A stretch of DNA of 64,000 nt from Druceiella hillmani (GCA_039881145.1 JAYKKI010000077.1:145001-209000); one strand, 5' to 3'; numbered from the stretch's first letter, positions 1-16,960 are shown. Notes: a model not told the origin generated them from the letters alone. Program-made: numbers and translations.

Positions 1-54
1 TGTTTCCAGAAAAGTTCCAAAATAGTGGCTAAAAACTTACTAGCCAACCTAATA
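1..54 (-). mobile_element. Terminus of a mariner-like element (partial)
   Basis: Read on the minus strand, this edge contains TTAGGTTGGCTAGTAAG, followed by sequence running out of the window. It closely resembles the terminal inverted repeat of mariner elements, which begin TTAGGTTGGC and are flanked by a TA target duplication. The TA at 53-54 fits that duplication. Only the end is inside the window, so transposase content and the second terminal repeat cannot be judged. The element lies downstream (in transcription) of the Gr-A exon. Confidence 0.5.
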
Positions 55-370
55 TATACACAAAAAATTGGTTCAGATGTTTTTAGAAAGAGAAGAGATT
101 TAACATTTTTGCGTTTTTCGTAAATATGTTTTTTTGTTTCTTTGTATTCGTTACACGAAGAAATTTATATCATACATTTAAATTATTATCTTGCTTAGTG
201 TGCATATAATGAAAATCAAAAGTGTTAACTATCGCCTGAATATTTCTGAGTCTCTTTCAAGTTGGTGACCAAATAGTCAACGTGTACAAAAAACTTGTTA
301 TACCGTAAATATAAAATAACTGCTTAAAATTTGTTTGATATAAGTACCAATAATTAAAGTAAGCACTTAC

Positions 371-584
371 TATATCGATCATCAGCAAAGATCTCCATAA
401 AACACGATTTCGTTTTATCAACTTTCCCATATAACTTCTCAAAAATGGCACATACAATAATAAGTATAATTATAACGTGAAATGGCCAAAATACTCCAAT
501 ACCTACGAGGATACCTTCATAAGTAAATAAATTTATATTTCTCACAACTTTTGCTAATGAAATTACATAACACAAAATAATGAG
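371..584 (-). pseudogene. Gr-A: gustatory receptor exon (fragment, TM5-TM6 region)
   Basis: This minus-strand exon encodes 71 residues plus one base. It matches exons 2 and 3 of Gr-B joined without an intron: it starts LIILCYV, passes a hydrophobic segment with VFWPFH, and ends with the motif CAIFEKLYGKVDKTKSCF, parallel to CTLCERLYLEIRKTNNCL in Gr-B. The donor is A|GTAAGT (intron starts at 370) in phase 1, the same phase as Gr-B exon 3. The acceptor is GCGAG|CTC at 585-586, phase 0, but a (TA)n array lies directly upstream where a pyrimidine tract is expected. No exon 1 reading frame exists between here and the divergent Gr-B at 4862. The last exon was not found at 1-370 and may lie beyond the edge. 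The reading frame itself is open. It is most likely a receptor remnant, or a gene whose first exon is missing or misassembled. Confidence 0.6.
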
Positions 585-590
585 CTCGCA

Positions 591-681
<91 letters not shown>

Positions 682-695
682 TATATATATATATA
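591..695. repeat. (TA)n microsatellite
   Basis: About 105 bases of nearly uninterrupted AT dinucleotides with a few one-base interruptions. It lies immediately upstream (minus strand) of the Gr-A exon acceptor. Confidence 0.95.
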
Positions 696-699
696 ATTC

Positions 700-4860
<4,161 letters not shown>

Positions 4861-4861
4861 C

Positions 4862-7800
4862 ATGCCTATTAAAAGGATTTCAGTGCTTCCAAAAGACTAT
4901 GAGTTTATTAGTTTTCTTGACACGGTTAAACCTATATTGTTCCTTCAATCCGTATTTGGTATTTTTAGAAGGATTTTGAATAAAAATAATTCCATGAGGC
5001 GAATTGAAAAAATTTATAGAATTTTGCTCGTTCTTTTAATAATATTGTGTCAAATACAGGTATCTTTCGCAGAACACGATATTCCTTATATTTTACATTT
5101 TTACAGAATTCTTGTCTGTGTGTATGCAACGTCTTTACTTTGTACAGATGCGTATTGGGCCAATAACGCATTTATTAAATTAATACAATATTTTGATAAA
5201 ATAAATGAATTTTATGATATAAATCATAGAAACCAAATTTTACACGAAGACAGAAAATGCGGTAAGATTACTGTTATTTTAATGACATTATATTTCGTCT
5301 GTTCAACAGTTTCAAATGTACTTTCAACACATAAACTGGAATTACATTTCTATCAAGGTCTGTTAATAACAAGTCACTGAATTCATTTACGACTTAGAAC
5401 TAGTGCTTATCTCTTTATTAATCAATAGCCTTCTTAGACGAATTCAACTACTAAATGTGTTTCTTGAGAATGAGAATAGAAAAGGAGATCTTAGAGATAT
5501 TAGTGCTTGTAACATATTTGGAAGTCCTCAACGCAACATAATTGAGGAGCGTGATGATTATGGTTTTAATATACCTCTTAAAGGAAACGCTATCACCGGT
5601 TTGACCGATTTCTTCATTTGCTTCATGCAGCTCTGCAAATATTTCAATGAAGTGTTTAAAATACAGGTATGTTTTCAAGCAGGATATATAATGAAATTTT
5701 TTGTTTTGTTTAATAATTTTATTAGTAAGAGATAAAAGATAAAGTATATGAAAAGAACACTAACATGTACTAACTTTCTATACTTTATCTTTTTCCATCA
5801 ACTGCCTGTCCCGGGCAAAGTAGGGGTAGTGATTAAATTTTAGATTTGTTTTTTATGCAATATTTAAATGTGGTTACTTTATTAAGGATATTATAATATA
5901 CTTGCTTATTTATTTTGTGCATTAATCATGTACATCACATCGTTTATCTCAGGCCTCATCTTTTCCCGATATTTCAGTGCTATTCTTCGAGATTTTTATT
6001 TTTACTTCACTCCACTGAATTATTTTCTTTAACCTCTTTGGACCATATATAAACTCTGGATTAATAATGGCACCAACATTATCATGGCATCCTTTAGTTC
6101 ACTATGTGAAATAGAGTGCATTTCGTCCAGATTTGCGAATATAAGTAAAGTCTGTTTTCATGTCAAAATGTTTCTAATTTCAGCTCGTTTTCTCATTTCT
6201 GACATTGCTGGCGAGTTCACTAGTGCACATTTATATCATCCTTTCTAAGTTAAAAGATCACGTAAGTTTATTATTCAATGATTTAGTTTATTATTACTTC
6301 TATAATTAGTATATCGCTGAAGTTCGTATGTTTTAAATATACCTTTATGAATATTGATTGTATTATGCTATAGTTGACAAAATATTAAATACTTACCATT
6401 TCTAAGGAAGGTAATTTTTATGTAGCTAATTTAATATAATTGCTATAATTTTTTTGTGGCCAAATTCAATTATTAAATTATTGTTTTTATTTCAGCTTGC
6501 GTCGACATATGATATCCTCGGGGTATTTTTTGGTTCGTTCCACTATATAATGTTCTCTGTAATCCTATGTACACTTTGTGAACGCTTATACCTAGAAATT
6601 AGGAAGACAAACAATTGTTTGACAATGATGCATTCTGACAAGATAATTCGTGAGTTGGGATTGTGCATTTTTTTAAACTTCTACTTTTATTATTTTTTTA
6701 TTTTAATTATATTTATAATACCCATTACATAACAAACTTATTTGTACAACTTGACGGAAGCCAAATATTAGCTTTTTTATTTTCGGATTACATTTTTGGT
6801 AAAAACACCTTCATAGATGCTTTGTTTACTAGCGCCGCAGGGTTCCGATTGATTTTTCATTGAATACTCTGTTTTAAAACCATTAATATATTTCATCACG
6901 CGAAACGACCATGCAAACGGAGTATATGCTCTCCCGCTGGTGGGAAAGTTTTATGTATAATGTTTGACTCTTCCAATCCTAGAAAATTTCACTTGTCAGG
7001 AATTAATGACAGAGAATAATTTAGAAAAAACTATTAAGATATAATTCAAGTAGTGTCCATGGTTTTTAGAGACGTTAAAATTGTTTATTTTTATAAGATT
7101 TTTGCTTTAGACACTTACGGTGACGGGTTTATTAAATTCACTAAAAACTGCATACATTCTTCCCAACAATTCAAAATATAGTATGAAACAGTTTTTCCAC
7201 TTAATAATTATATTCGGAAACAAATAGCTAAATTTTCCAAATTCATTCAATCCGAAGCATTAAGACGGCTAAGAAATAATTGTTCACAAGTGCTGGTAAG
7301 AGTTCTCTTGGCGTTAAAATATATATATTTCTTTCCAGCTAGTCTTTGCCTTTGATGTTCTTTATGATATTTCTTTCATGACATTTATAGTTTTATAGAA
7401 AGTACATACACATGTTTTTTACATTTTACTTTTCTGAATTTTACTTATATAATATCTCAATCCTTCTATAATCAGACATGTTTAACATATGATTTGAAAA
7501 GTTCACATTATTTTATTATTTAAGGCATCAATGGACTGTTAAACAGCATTTAGTTAACTGCCCTGTATTCTTCACAATTATAATATCTATCTATAGTTCT
7601 ATCTGTTGTGAATATTTGTACTCTTTACGTTATATGAAGTAATGCCCCTTCGGATCTAATCTACAAATAATTTTTATATGTGTGCAACAATTTTCTAACG
7701 AAAACTGGGCCTTCTAACAAAATAGGTCAACTCTCACTAGAAAAGACAAATTTCTTTACTCCTCAATTCATATAATATACTCACATATTTCATTATTTTC

Positions 7801-7976
7801 CAGCACTTCGTTTTCGCAATCAAATAAAGGTAATACAAGACCTGATAGAAACAAGTCACATGGGCCGGTTCACAGCGTTCTATATGTTTGAACTGCGCGT
7901 GTCTCTACTTTTGGGTTTATTAGGTATTATTACTACCTACTCTATTGTAATGATACAATTCCTTCATTTAACCTGA
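4862..7976 (+). pseudogene. Gr-B: gustatory receptor, four exons, one frameshift
   Basis: This is a seven-transmembrane insect gustatory receptor (7tm_7), expected to act as a ligand-gated ion channel in chemosensory neurons. The exons are 4862-5666, 6184-6261, 6496-6649 and 7804-7976. Junctions are CAG|GTATGT, CAC|GTAAGT and C|GTGAGT, each paired with a CAG acceptor; phases are 0, 0 and 1. Exon 1 has the N-terminal KPILFLQSVFGIFRR, two hydrophobic segments at residues 53-67 and 76-95, and a later IFGSPQRN motif. Exon 2 encodes 26 hydrophobic residues. Exon 3 ends with CTLCERLYLEIRKT. Exon 4 ends ITTYSIVMIQFLHLT-stop, containing the family TYxxxxxQF signature. The total is about 400 residues, normal for the family. 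One extra base near 5375, after residue 171, shifts exon 1 into an immediate stop; the downstream frame then resumes collinear similarity to Gr-C. An AATAAA lies at 8108-8113. It is a young pseudogene, a segregating null allele or a sequencing error. The family call is firm. Confidence 0.88.
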
Positions 7977-8107
7977 TTTAATAAATTTTTGCAATAATGG
8001 TATTTAATTAAACCGATTGTGGACGCGAATAACAGTTTACAGGAAGCTTTATCAATTAATTTATTCTTATTAAGTTTATAGCTTAGTTGAGATAGTTAGT
8101 AACTCTA

Positions 8108-8113
8108 AATAAA
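8108..8113 (+). promoter_or_regulatory. Candidate polyadenylation signal for Gr-B
   Basis: A canonical AATAAA lies about 130 bases after the Gr-B stop codon. Such hexamers are frequent by chance in DNA this AT-rich, so only the position supports it. Confidence 0.35.
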
Positions 8114-8119
8114 ATATAT

Positions 8120-9200
8120 AATTTACATATGTTTGTTATTGTATAATAAATACATTTTAATATATTTGAATAGATTATTTATTAAAGTTTAGTGAATTAT
8201 TTAAGATAATTAAAAGAAACTTTCAGTAAGTGCTGCGAAACTAGTCTCAAGAACGGAAAATATTATGTAAATATTTATGGAATATGTATGTTGAATTCGA
8301 GTACACGGACTTAAATAACAAATTCATAAATATTTGATATCGGTAATTGTAAGTCTGCCATTCAAGTGTAATCTTACTTAATTCAGTGTATGAAATACGA
8401 ATAGTAAATAATAAATATTTGCCTTTTTATTTCCACACTATGTAATGAAGTCATACTGATGTAAGCTCTTCTCAAAGAAAAGCACTATTACAAACAAATC
8501 AACAAATTCAATTATTTGATAGAAATGGTTCATGTAGTCTTATATGAATATCTATACATATTTTATTCTTTAAAACAATTTTACATTTTTCAAATATTTA
8601 AAAACAATTCAATTAATTTACCTATTTAAGTAATAAATTATTTATATATTAATACTTTCAGTTAAAATCTCATACACATTAATTTAAAAATACTAACGGA
8701 AGAAATGAAATTGCTTTTGCTTATATTTTCATCGCTCAACAAATGAAATTGCTTTTACTAATAATTAATTCCTCAACATTAGGAAATATTTGTAAAACAT
8801 CAGAATTTCTAACAATTTATGGATTATTTTGAATTTCAATATTTGCACGGAGACAGGTGCAACACAACTTTATACGACTAGTACATGAATAATGTGTCAT
8901 ATCAGATAAGAATATTTCTATTGAATTATTAACAAATATTCAATATTCAATACATAAATTTTAGGAGGTAGGATTATTTTTGTAAAGCAATAGACATATA
9001 TATATTTATTTGTCAAGTTTTTTGTAAAGGTCTCTATGTGTGTAGAATATTTTCTGCTATATAAAGAACTGAAAACAAAATAAAAGTGGAGCAACTGTTG
9101 AATAAAACTTAAAAAAGAATACGTCATTAAGATTACAAAACTATTCAAATAACCGAAGATACCTAAACCATACAAATCATGTAGGGTTCTCTATTAATTA
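8120..9200. other. Gene-free stretch after Gr-B
   Basis: AT-rich sequence with no recognised gene. A minus-strand hydrophobic frame at 8918-9175 was considered as a receptor exon and rejected because it lacks the ERLY and TYxxxxxQF motifs. Confidence 0.4.
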
Positions 9201-9210
9201 TTAGGGTATT

Positions 9211-9494
9211 GAATATATTTGGAATTAATTTTGTAGAAATTCATTATTCACAATTAAATGAAACTACGTGATGTAATGTTATTTCTACTTTCCTTAATTT
9301 CTTTACCACGACCTAGGTTTCGTTGTATTACAACATCTTCAGGTGGGATATTAGCAAAGATCTTCAGGTGGGATATTAGTATCTTTGCTAATATCCCACC
9401 TGAAGATGTTGTAATACAACGAAACCTAGGTCGTGGTAAAGAAATTAAAGAAAGTAGAAATAATACTACATCACATAGTTTCATTTAATTGTGA
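9211..9494. mobile_element. Foldback MITE, copy 1 (near-perfect palindrome)
   Basis: Positions 9248-9494 form an almost perfect inverted repeat of about 120 bases per arm. Both strands therefore translate into nearly the same 76-residue frame; neither is a real gene. The outer left part, 9211-9247 (GAATATATTTGG then TTTTGTAGAAATTC), is shared with copies at 21978 and 48758 and is probably the true terminal repeat. The matching outer part is missing on the right side. The centre carries a short direct repeat of TCAGGTGGGATATTAG. It is a non-autonomous DNA element; its superfamily cannot be assigned. Confidence 0.8.
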
Positions 9495-9499
9495 GTAAG

Positions 9500-11870
9500 G
9501 CCAAGGTTATACACTCATTCTACATATCTTATTATCGGTAATATATTTATACAAAAGCAAGGGTATTTGAAAGTAAGGACAAGGTAATACATTAATTCTA
9601 CCTATCTCCGGTTTCGTGTATTCATATATTTATTTATTTATTTTTCTAGTCTAGGTCAAACCATAAGATGAATTGGAAAATTTCTTCAGATATTCATCTA
9701 ATCTGATTGAGATCAATAGAAACAGAATTAAATAAAAGGTTTATTCGAAAAAAAATACTATTACAGTAAAACGCAATTATTGTACGCAAACATTTGTAAA
9801 AAGCAACTTTTAAATAATTCTTTAGAGGGCTAAAACATACACATTCTAAACAGAATTTTCACAATTATTTCGTTCTCGTTTGAATCAATTATAAATATAT
9901 TACAATCTATAGAAGCAAAAGTAAAAAAATGAGCGATAAATTGTTTTAGTAATTTCTACTCAGACCTGAAAAATACAATATCTTTTCAATTTCTTTGTAC
10001 AGCATTGGAAATGCTTTGAAACTTAATATCCATTAAGAAAAGTTGTAAGGAACTAACTATGAAACAGAGCCAAAACCGGGCGGCAGATCATAGGTGTGTG
10101 ATCCGTCTAATTCTGAATTTTTTTTATTATTCAAATTAACACATATGTAATATCTAATTAACAATAACGATAAATTGAAAAATATAATAGGGTTAACTTT
10201 TCCTGCCTCATAATCTTATTGTATTTTATGTTAATGTTAATATTACTATTATTTACACATTTTCTTCATTATTTAACAGTTAAAATGCGTATCGTTCAAC
10301 AGGCATTTGATTTGAAATGTTTTAGGCCTACTGCTACTTCTACAGATTTTCTCAATATTTTCTCTTTATATATCAATAGTTTTTGGGGAAAACTATTAAA
10401 ATATAAGGAGAAAAGATAAAATTTTAAATCACAACCTCAAAAAAAAAGGTAAATCTTACATCATCGTTCAAAAATGTTTTAATATTAAAAATTGAAACTT
10501 GTGTAGGGATAAAACATATTAACTATCGTATGTGTATGTACATCAATAATTGATATTTAAAACATTTAATTGGAAGCTTTAAAGTAAAGAATGATATCTT
10601 TCAATTTTTCTTTAAATTTCTTTTAATATGTGGATACAATTTGAAAGAACAAGTTATTCTGACCTTGAAGAATTATCGAAAATTTTAGGTAAGATATTTT
10701 CAGTATCCACAAAAGACATGACCACCTCCGCAACTGCTAAAGTCAAATTTGGGGAAAAACTGGAAGTTTTCCTAAAGTTAACGGTAAATAATAACTATGG
10801 CTCATAATCTCACACCCTTAGAGAAATTCACGATTAATGAACGATGTTTAAGAAATATATTTGCGTTGTGAAAAATAATGTTAATATATGGAAATTATTT
10901 ATTAGAACTATTACGTATCCTTAAATATTTATTAATATTTTCCTAAGAGTATAGCGATCTCCTGTAGAGAGAGTTCTATTCATCCTTAATATTTTTGTTT
11001 TCTTCGAGTTCGCCACGGAAGAGAATCTTGCTCTACAAGTAATAGAATAATTTTTGAACATATAACAACATAACTTGCAGAAATGAATTGAATAAGGTTT
11101 TTTGGAAGTAACCTGATTGGTACTAACAAAAGTTATATAATACACACTATAAAAATTTGGGTTACAAAACATTAAATTAAGATAGAACTATTGCTGCTCT
11201 AACAGGCATGGTAGTATTTTTATAAATGGCTCAACTATTTACAGATTATTACAGTTGCCAGTGTAAACTTCTCACAGCTTGAAAAGTTTTACAGCTTTAA
11301 AGATCGAACTTTTCTCAAGTTACACTGTTAATAAAAATGTGTAGAAATTTCTCACACCCTGCATCCGTAGTTAATTGAAAAACTTCCTGCTAAAACACAC
11401 TTACGAATTTTATTATGGGAATGCAAGTGTTGTTCCAATTTTTAGGTGATCAAATATAAAAATCAGTAACTAAAGACATACCACTTTTAAAGATATTCGA
11501 AATCTAGAAGATCCTCAATCATTTTAGTCAATATATCTGTCTGATGACATTGGACCATAATAGTTTCATTTCATAATTTTCATTATAGAAACATATTAAT
11601 TTGCCTCTGAACATAATAAGTTAAACTATTTGTGAGGATTATAAAACACTGCAAGACGAAAAATTTTAACAAGTTCAAAATGACAATAACATATGATCAG
11701 CATCTTTCCCTATTAATAACCTCACATCATCATCTTAATTTTCCATAGATTTAATATTTTTGCAACTTAGCATATTGCGTTGTTCATATGTGTGTATTTC
11801 TAAAGATATTTGATTTATGCAATGTGTAATTACCGGTGATGAAGAAAAAATGTTAACTTTTCGGTACGTC
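9500..11870. other. Gene-free stretch between MITE and duplication
   Basis: AT-rich sequence with no recognised gene, RNA or repeat family. Two short frames (10219-10419 plus, 10921-11172 minus) show no family features and are probably chance. Confidence 0.4.
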
Positions 11871-11879
11871 TATATTAGC

Positions 11880-14800
11880 TAACCAGTGCTTCAGCTTCGA
11901 TTCCCTTGCTGAGAACAAAAGGGTTTTCCTTCTTGTTAAGGGTGAATAATTATCAAAGAAAGGAATGTTTTTTTTGTCATAAATTAATTCCATATACTTA
12001 TTTTTTTGGGTTTGTTACTGTCTCCTTTCCAAAAATTCCTTAATAGTCTTCACAATTGTCAACGTTTAGATTGGCTTTGTGCATTGTAGTTTCTCCCTGT
12101 GATGTAATATATGCGTGTTTTGTACTTTTTAATGTTGTGTGGTACTTCATTATAATAATTTGGCTTAATTTCTGGACGTCGACTTAAATATTTTTTAATT
12201 CGACTTTCAACCTATTTATTGGATATTAAGTGAGCATTCTTAAGTAAAGATGGATGTAATTGATTCCAACATGCATTTTTTATGGATGAAAATTAAACAC
12301 ATTTATTGGTCGTAAACAAAGACCATATTCTTTGGCGGCAGCTTTTGTCGAAGAGAATTTCTTCTCAGAAACTTTATTGAAAATTGTATGTGTTCAGAAA
12401 AAGATGATGTGCTAAACATAGTGATATTTTACATTTTCTAATCAAATTATATAGTTATTTATATGTATATTTATATTACGTCAGTATTTGTATGTTTATT
12501 TATATTACGGCAGTATTTCGGAAGATGTCAAAATGTAGCTTGTGATTTAATGACAGGTAAGGATTTTAAGATAACATGTAATGGGATATAGTTTAATTAC
12601 AATGGATGCATTGTTACTTAATAAGACCATAAATAACATTTAGAAACTGAGACTTACTGTGAGTGCTGTAAATAATTATTATACATCAATATGTTCAATA
12701 GGGATCAATAAATCAAAAGCACGAAACCTTATATGTTGTTACTCCAGTGATTTATTACACAACTCATAATCAATACAAGTCAATTGATCATGACTATAAA
12801 GACTTAATATCTATAATATCTATAATAAATAGTCACACTTATCCAAATAATTTATGTGAAACAGTTAGTTAATGCACACACTTAAACGCTCACTTATAAT
12901 GTAGTTTCAAAATACAAGTTAAATGCAAATATGTCATCTCGGATTACAACATTTAAACTGTGCTTATTCAAGAGTACCGCGTTATAACCCTATTTCGAGA
13001 GCATTGCATTGAACCTGGGAAATCAATATTTTAATATTTCTGTAATCATGAATAATCGTCATGTTCTGAATCCTTTAAAAAACTGATGGAACTCGGAAAA
13101 TTTATCAAACCTCTAGAAAAAATAACTGTAATATCAACTGATGATGGCTAATTAGACAACTAGTATGTGGTGTTCAGCTATTTATAGTTTTACGAAGAAG
13201 TTATTGAACATACATATTATGGTTACGACAAAATTTATTGCACACCGCAGCAGTTGTTTATTAATTACTACTTTCACTTTATTAATGTTCATTAAAATTA
13301 CTGATGGGCTTAGAATTATTAATTATCAATTATTAAATCCTATTACAGACATAAAGTATAAGGTAGACGATCAATAATAATGAGAAATAATAGCAAATGT
13401 GATATTTTATACTTTTACACATATGCGCTATAACAATTCGTCCTACAAAAAAAATTGTGCTACAAAAAAAGTGATAGAACGTACACATTCACTCACTGAC
13501 ATGAGTTCACATGCACTAACAGTATGAGTGAAAACATGTTATTGGTGACAGCAAATATTTTGTTGGTAGTGTTTGTGTCATGACTTGTGCAGTAAGTTAG
13601 TGGAAAACTGGCCACCAGCCTTCCCCGACAATAGTCGTCAATTGCTTACTGCCAACTCACCACTTAAAAAGTCAGTCCTCTGTGTCACACCTTAATGTGT
13701 TGTATAAATTAATTTATGAACGAACATTCATTTTTACACTGAAAGTGCTTAAAGGATGGTAAATATTTTTAATGATTAGCTTGGAACAGGCCAGAGAAGA
13801 ACTTTTTTTATTCAGCGAGTATCTAAATATATATCTCAAATTTTAATTACTATTTACAGAAATAAATTTTAAACTACTTGTAAATTTGAGTCATTCTCAT
13901 TCAAACTGTGAAAATCGTGGTGCAAATATAAAGAAAATTAGCTATTAGAAACAAGTATGACTAAGATGTAGCCACCAGCTAAAAATTTTCTAAAAAATAT
14001 AAAAACATTTTCCTTGTCAATTATCTATAGTGGAAATAAGAGAGGAAAGCAACTTCAACAAGATTTACATATTTCTCCTTGCACGTCCCAACTTTATTGG
14101 ACATCTATTTTGTAAATACTCTCCACTGGTAACATTACTAGCAGCATATTTTATGCGTACAATAAATATAGGTTACTCTTGAGATATTACATTTTGATCC
14201 TAATAATAATACATTAATAAAATTTGTTTCCTATTTTAAATTTTATTTTTTTATAAACATGCATATAGTGACTAATACTATATTCATGATAGTTATTGAG
14301 GTATTCTTAAATACACAACACAGCTTTTATATTCATATAAATCTAAGTTACATCTGTGCTTTTAAATATCATTGCTTAGTAATTGAAATTTGATAATGTT
14401 CCATATAACAAAAAATATTTATTTATTGTGAATTGTCAAGATGGAGATAGTGCTCATAAGCTTTTTAAAATTTATGTTAAGTGTATTTCTCTAAGTGAGT
14501 AAAGTTTTGGTATGTATTTATTTTCATTATACATTATAACTTAATAAATTGATTGAATTTAGATTTTTCCAACTGTGTTTATAATAACGCAACAGTCCTT
14601 TTATTATTTTACTTATATCAATTATTTGTGTGCTAAATTAAGTTATTCTTGTATTTTGCTAAATATGTACAACTTCTAGTATGTATATATAAGTACACCC
14701 ACAATTTAATTTAAGTGATATTTTAATTTTAGCAGGATTTTAACTTAATATAGGCCGATATGAATTTGACAATACATTCTATGAAAAAAAACATACTTTT

Positions 14801-15960
14801 TATAAAAAACTCAAAGCTCATGGTGGTGTACACTCAGTGTTATATAGTAATTAAGGTTATCTTGAAAATAGTAAAATTTGACAAGGAATCTATAATTTTC
14901 AAGTTAAAATAGGTCATCGACATTAACAAATTGGATCAAAACTACAGCGTAACTTGTGAGTAAGCCTAGAAAATGAAGCAGCAAAGAAGCTCGCATCTTG
15001 AATGAGCAGAAAACTGTGAAATGACCCACTTCGCCTGCTTCTATCATATTTTTAGTGAGCTTCACATGATGTCGGACAATGGATGCTGAAAAAAATAATG
15101 ATATATACTTATAGCCAGATATTGTAATGAATTTAAGAAACAGCTAACGGAGAATCATTTAAGAAATTACATTTGCCAGAGTGGAAAGTTGGAGAAATTC
15201 ATAAGCGGAAAAATTTTAAATATTCATTACGTTCAGGGGATGGTAACTGGCTTTGTTCAGGTTCAGTAAGGATATTCGTCTTATATAAACATGTATATGT
15301 ACCTATATGAAGTGCATGTATGCACATGTAAATGAATTTAGCAATAAATGATATGCTTGTGTGGCAATATTGCATTGCCTATGGCAATATATCATTTAAT
15401 TTCTCAAATCTAGTGATTGATAACTGCTGTGACGGGCCAGCTGAAGTCTGATAAACATAGTCAATATATAGTACAAACATTGCATGCCACGCCTGTCTTT
15501 CGCTCTGTGCCTGCTACTCTCAGGAAATACTGTATAGAAATAGATTTCAATTCAATCTTCATCTGTAGATAGACTGATTCCCGAGGATTGTTTAGATATA
15601 TAATTTATGAATATGTTGTATAAATTAGCCAACAGTTGATAATTTATCTCTATAACTTTGGCTTTTGTGACTATTGTGACTCTTACAAATTTTCATTATC
15701 GTAACCCCAATACCAAAACTTGATCTTTCATCTTCGAAAGTACAAAATAATTAATTTCAGCCTGGTTCATGAAATACGGTTTTCTTTTGTCAGAATGATA
15801 AGGGCAGATGAAAGTGTGTTTTCTAGTTAGATTTCTTTTAAGGGTGGTAAATTGATATGTGGTTTAAAGACACATGCAGATGGTACTGGAACTAAAATTT
15901 TACCATCGGTGAGGAATTCGTCTTCATGCAGGTGGTATTATTGCTACTCGACACACGGCC
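11880..15960 (+). repeat. Segmental duplication copy 1, part 1
   Basis: Many collinear segments match 24510-27870 in the same order. Examples are 12055-12270 against 24645-24855, 14055-14200 against 25525-25660, 14960-15115 against 26505-26645, 15415-15480 against 26720-26780 and 15760-15920 against 27665-27815. By eye the copies differ by about a quarter to a third of bases plus indels, so the duplication is old. Several segments (around 15540-15625) resemble a dispersed insect repeat with a TTTTCACCAAT-type core. No intact gene is visible. The part near 15655-15920 corresponds to the open frame at 27571 in copy 2 but is heavily decayed here. Confidence 0.75.
12457..12520. repeat. Imperfect tandem duplication, about 31 bp
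   Basis: Two adjacent copies of a TTTATATTACGNCAGTATTTG-type unit, differing at a few bases. Confidence 0.6.
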
Positions 15961-16489
15961 ACCCAGAGTGTACATGGCTGTGTTGAAGCATCTTTGAGCA
16001 CGGATAAAAACCGACACCACATGACTCAGCTGCAGCACCTGTGCACTTGCCTTGAGTGAGGCGCATCCACACTGAGTGAGCTTTTATCTCGCAAGGCTGC
16101 TGCATTAGGCAGCTTGGTCGATGCGGATTCGGGTATTTAGAGACGTTTTTGCATCAGGGCAGTGAATTCTCACAAAAACTGCTGAATGCTTCAAAAACAC
16201 TATAAATGGCGTTTCATATGGTACACAGATATCTTTTGACAAGGGTCAGAGAGAAAAAAGTCTAATAATAAAATAACTTTATAATTTACATTTAAATATT
16301 ATGATTCTGCACTTACAGACTAAAGAAATTTACAGGGTAAATAGCTGAAAAAGTTAGAAATATTTGAATTGAGTAAGATAAAATATTTCTATCAATCTTT
16401 TTAAAATGTCAACAAAACCACAGAAAAAGCAAAATAGAATGCCCGACAGTGATACGGGTCATTTCTAAATAGTACATTCATCAAATAAA

Positions 16490-16960
16490 TGTCAAAAATG
16501 ATTGTTTCATCCACTACTAAGAAGTGTCATCTACGTAATTTCGAGTAAGTCACTCCAAATTATGCACCTAGATGAAACTTCTTGCAGAATTTAATAAGAA
16601 AAAAGTAGTGTTGTGTGTATTTTATAATAAATACGTTCAATCATCTTAAAGTTACTTTAACTTGAGGTTACTATTAATAGCTTATCCCTCCCTCTATAAT
16701 GTCAAAAATCAACTACCTTACTGTATTAAATGTCAAAAATCATATTTTTATTTAATATAATTTTCTTCATCTTATATAAATTAATATCCATAAGTAAATT
16801 TTCTAATAGAGACCAAATATTGTTGTATAAATAAAGTTGTACAAGTAAACATTGTGTGCAAGATGGCTGCAATGTCATGGAAATTTATTTTGATGTTTCT
16901 CATTGTAAATATTGTTTTTCTAATTTATTTTGTTGCTTTATAATTATATATTAATTTGTT
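16490..16960 (+). repeat. Segmental duplication copy 1, part 2
   Basis: The segment from AAACTTCTTGCAGAATTTAAT (16577 on) through the ATGGCTGCAATGTCA region (16863) matches 30450-31720 in the same order. Repeated AATGTCAAAAA stretches at 16700-16745 match 31485-31530. In copy 2 this part runs directly into part 3; here it is followed by the Gr-C segment. Confidence 0.65.

Noticed and set aside
8918..9175. Hydrophobic 85-residue minus-strand frame considered as the missing Gr-C exon 3 or 4
   Set aside because: It has no ExxY-KT or TYxxxxxQF motif (TY and Q have the wrong spacing) and no good acceptor.
9254..9488. Two 76-residue frames, one per strand
   Set aside because: They are the same sequence read on both arms of a palindromic MITE, not genes.
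10921..11172. Minus-strand frame containing a KKTKILRMNRTL stretch recalling receptor C-termini
   Set aside because: It has no membrane segment or TY signature after it and no compatible splice site.
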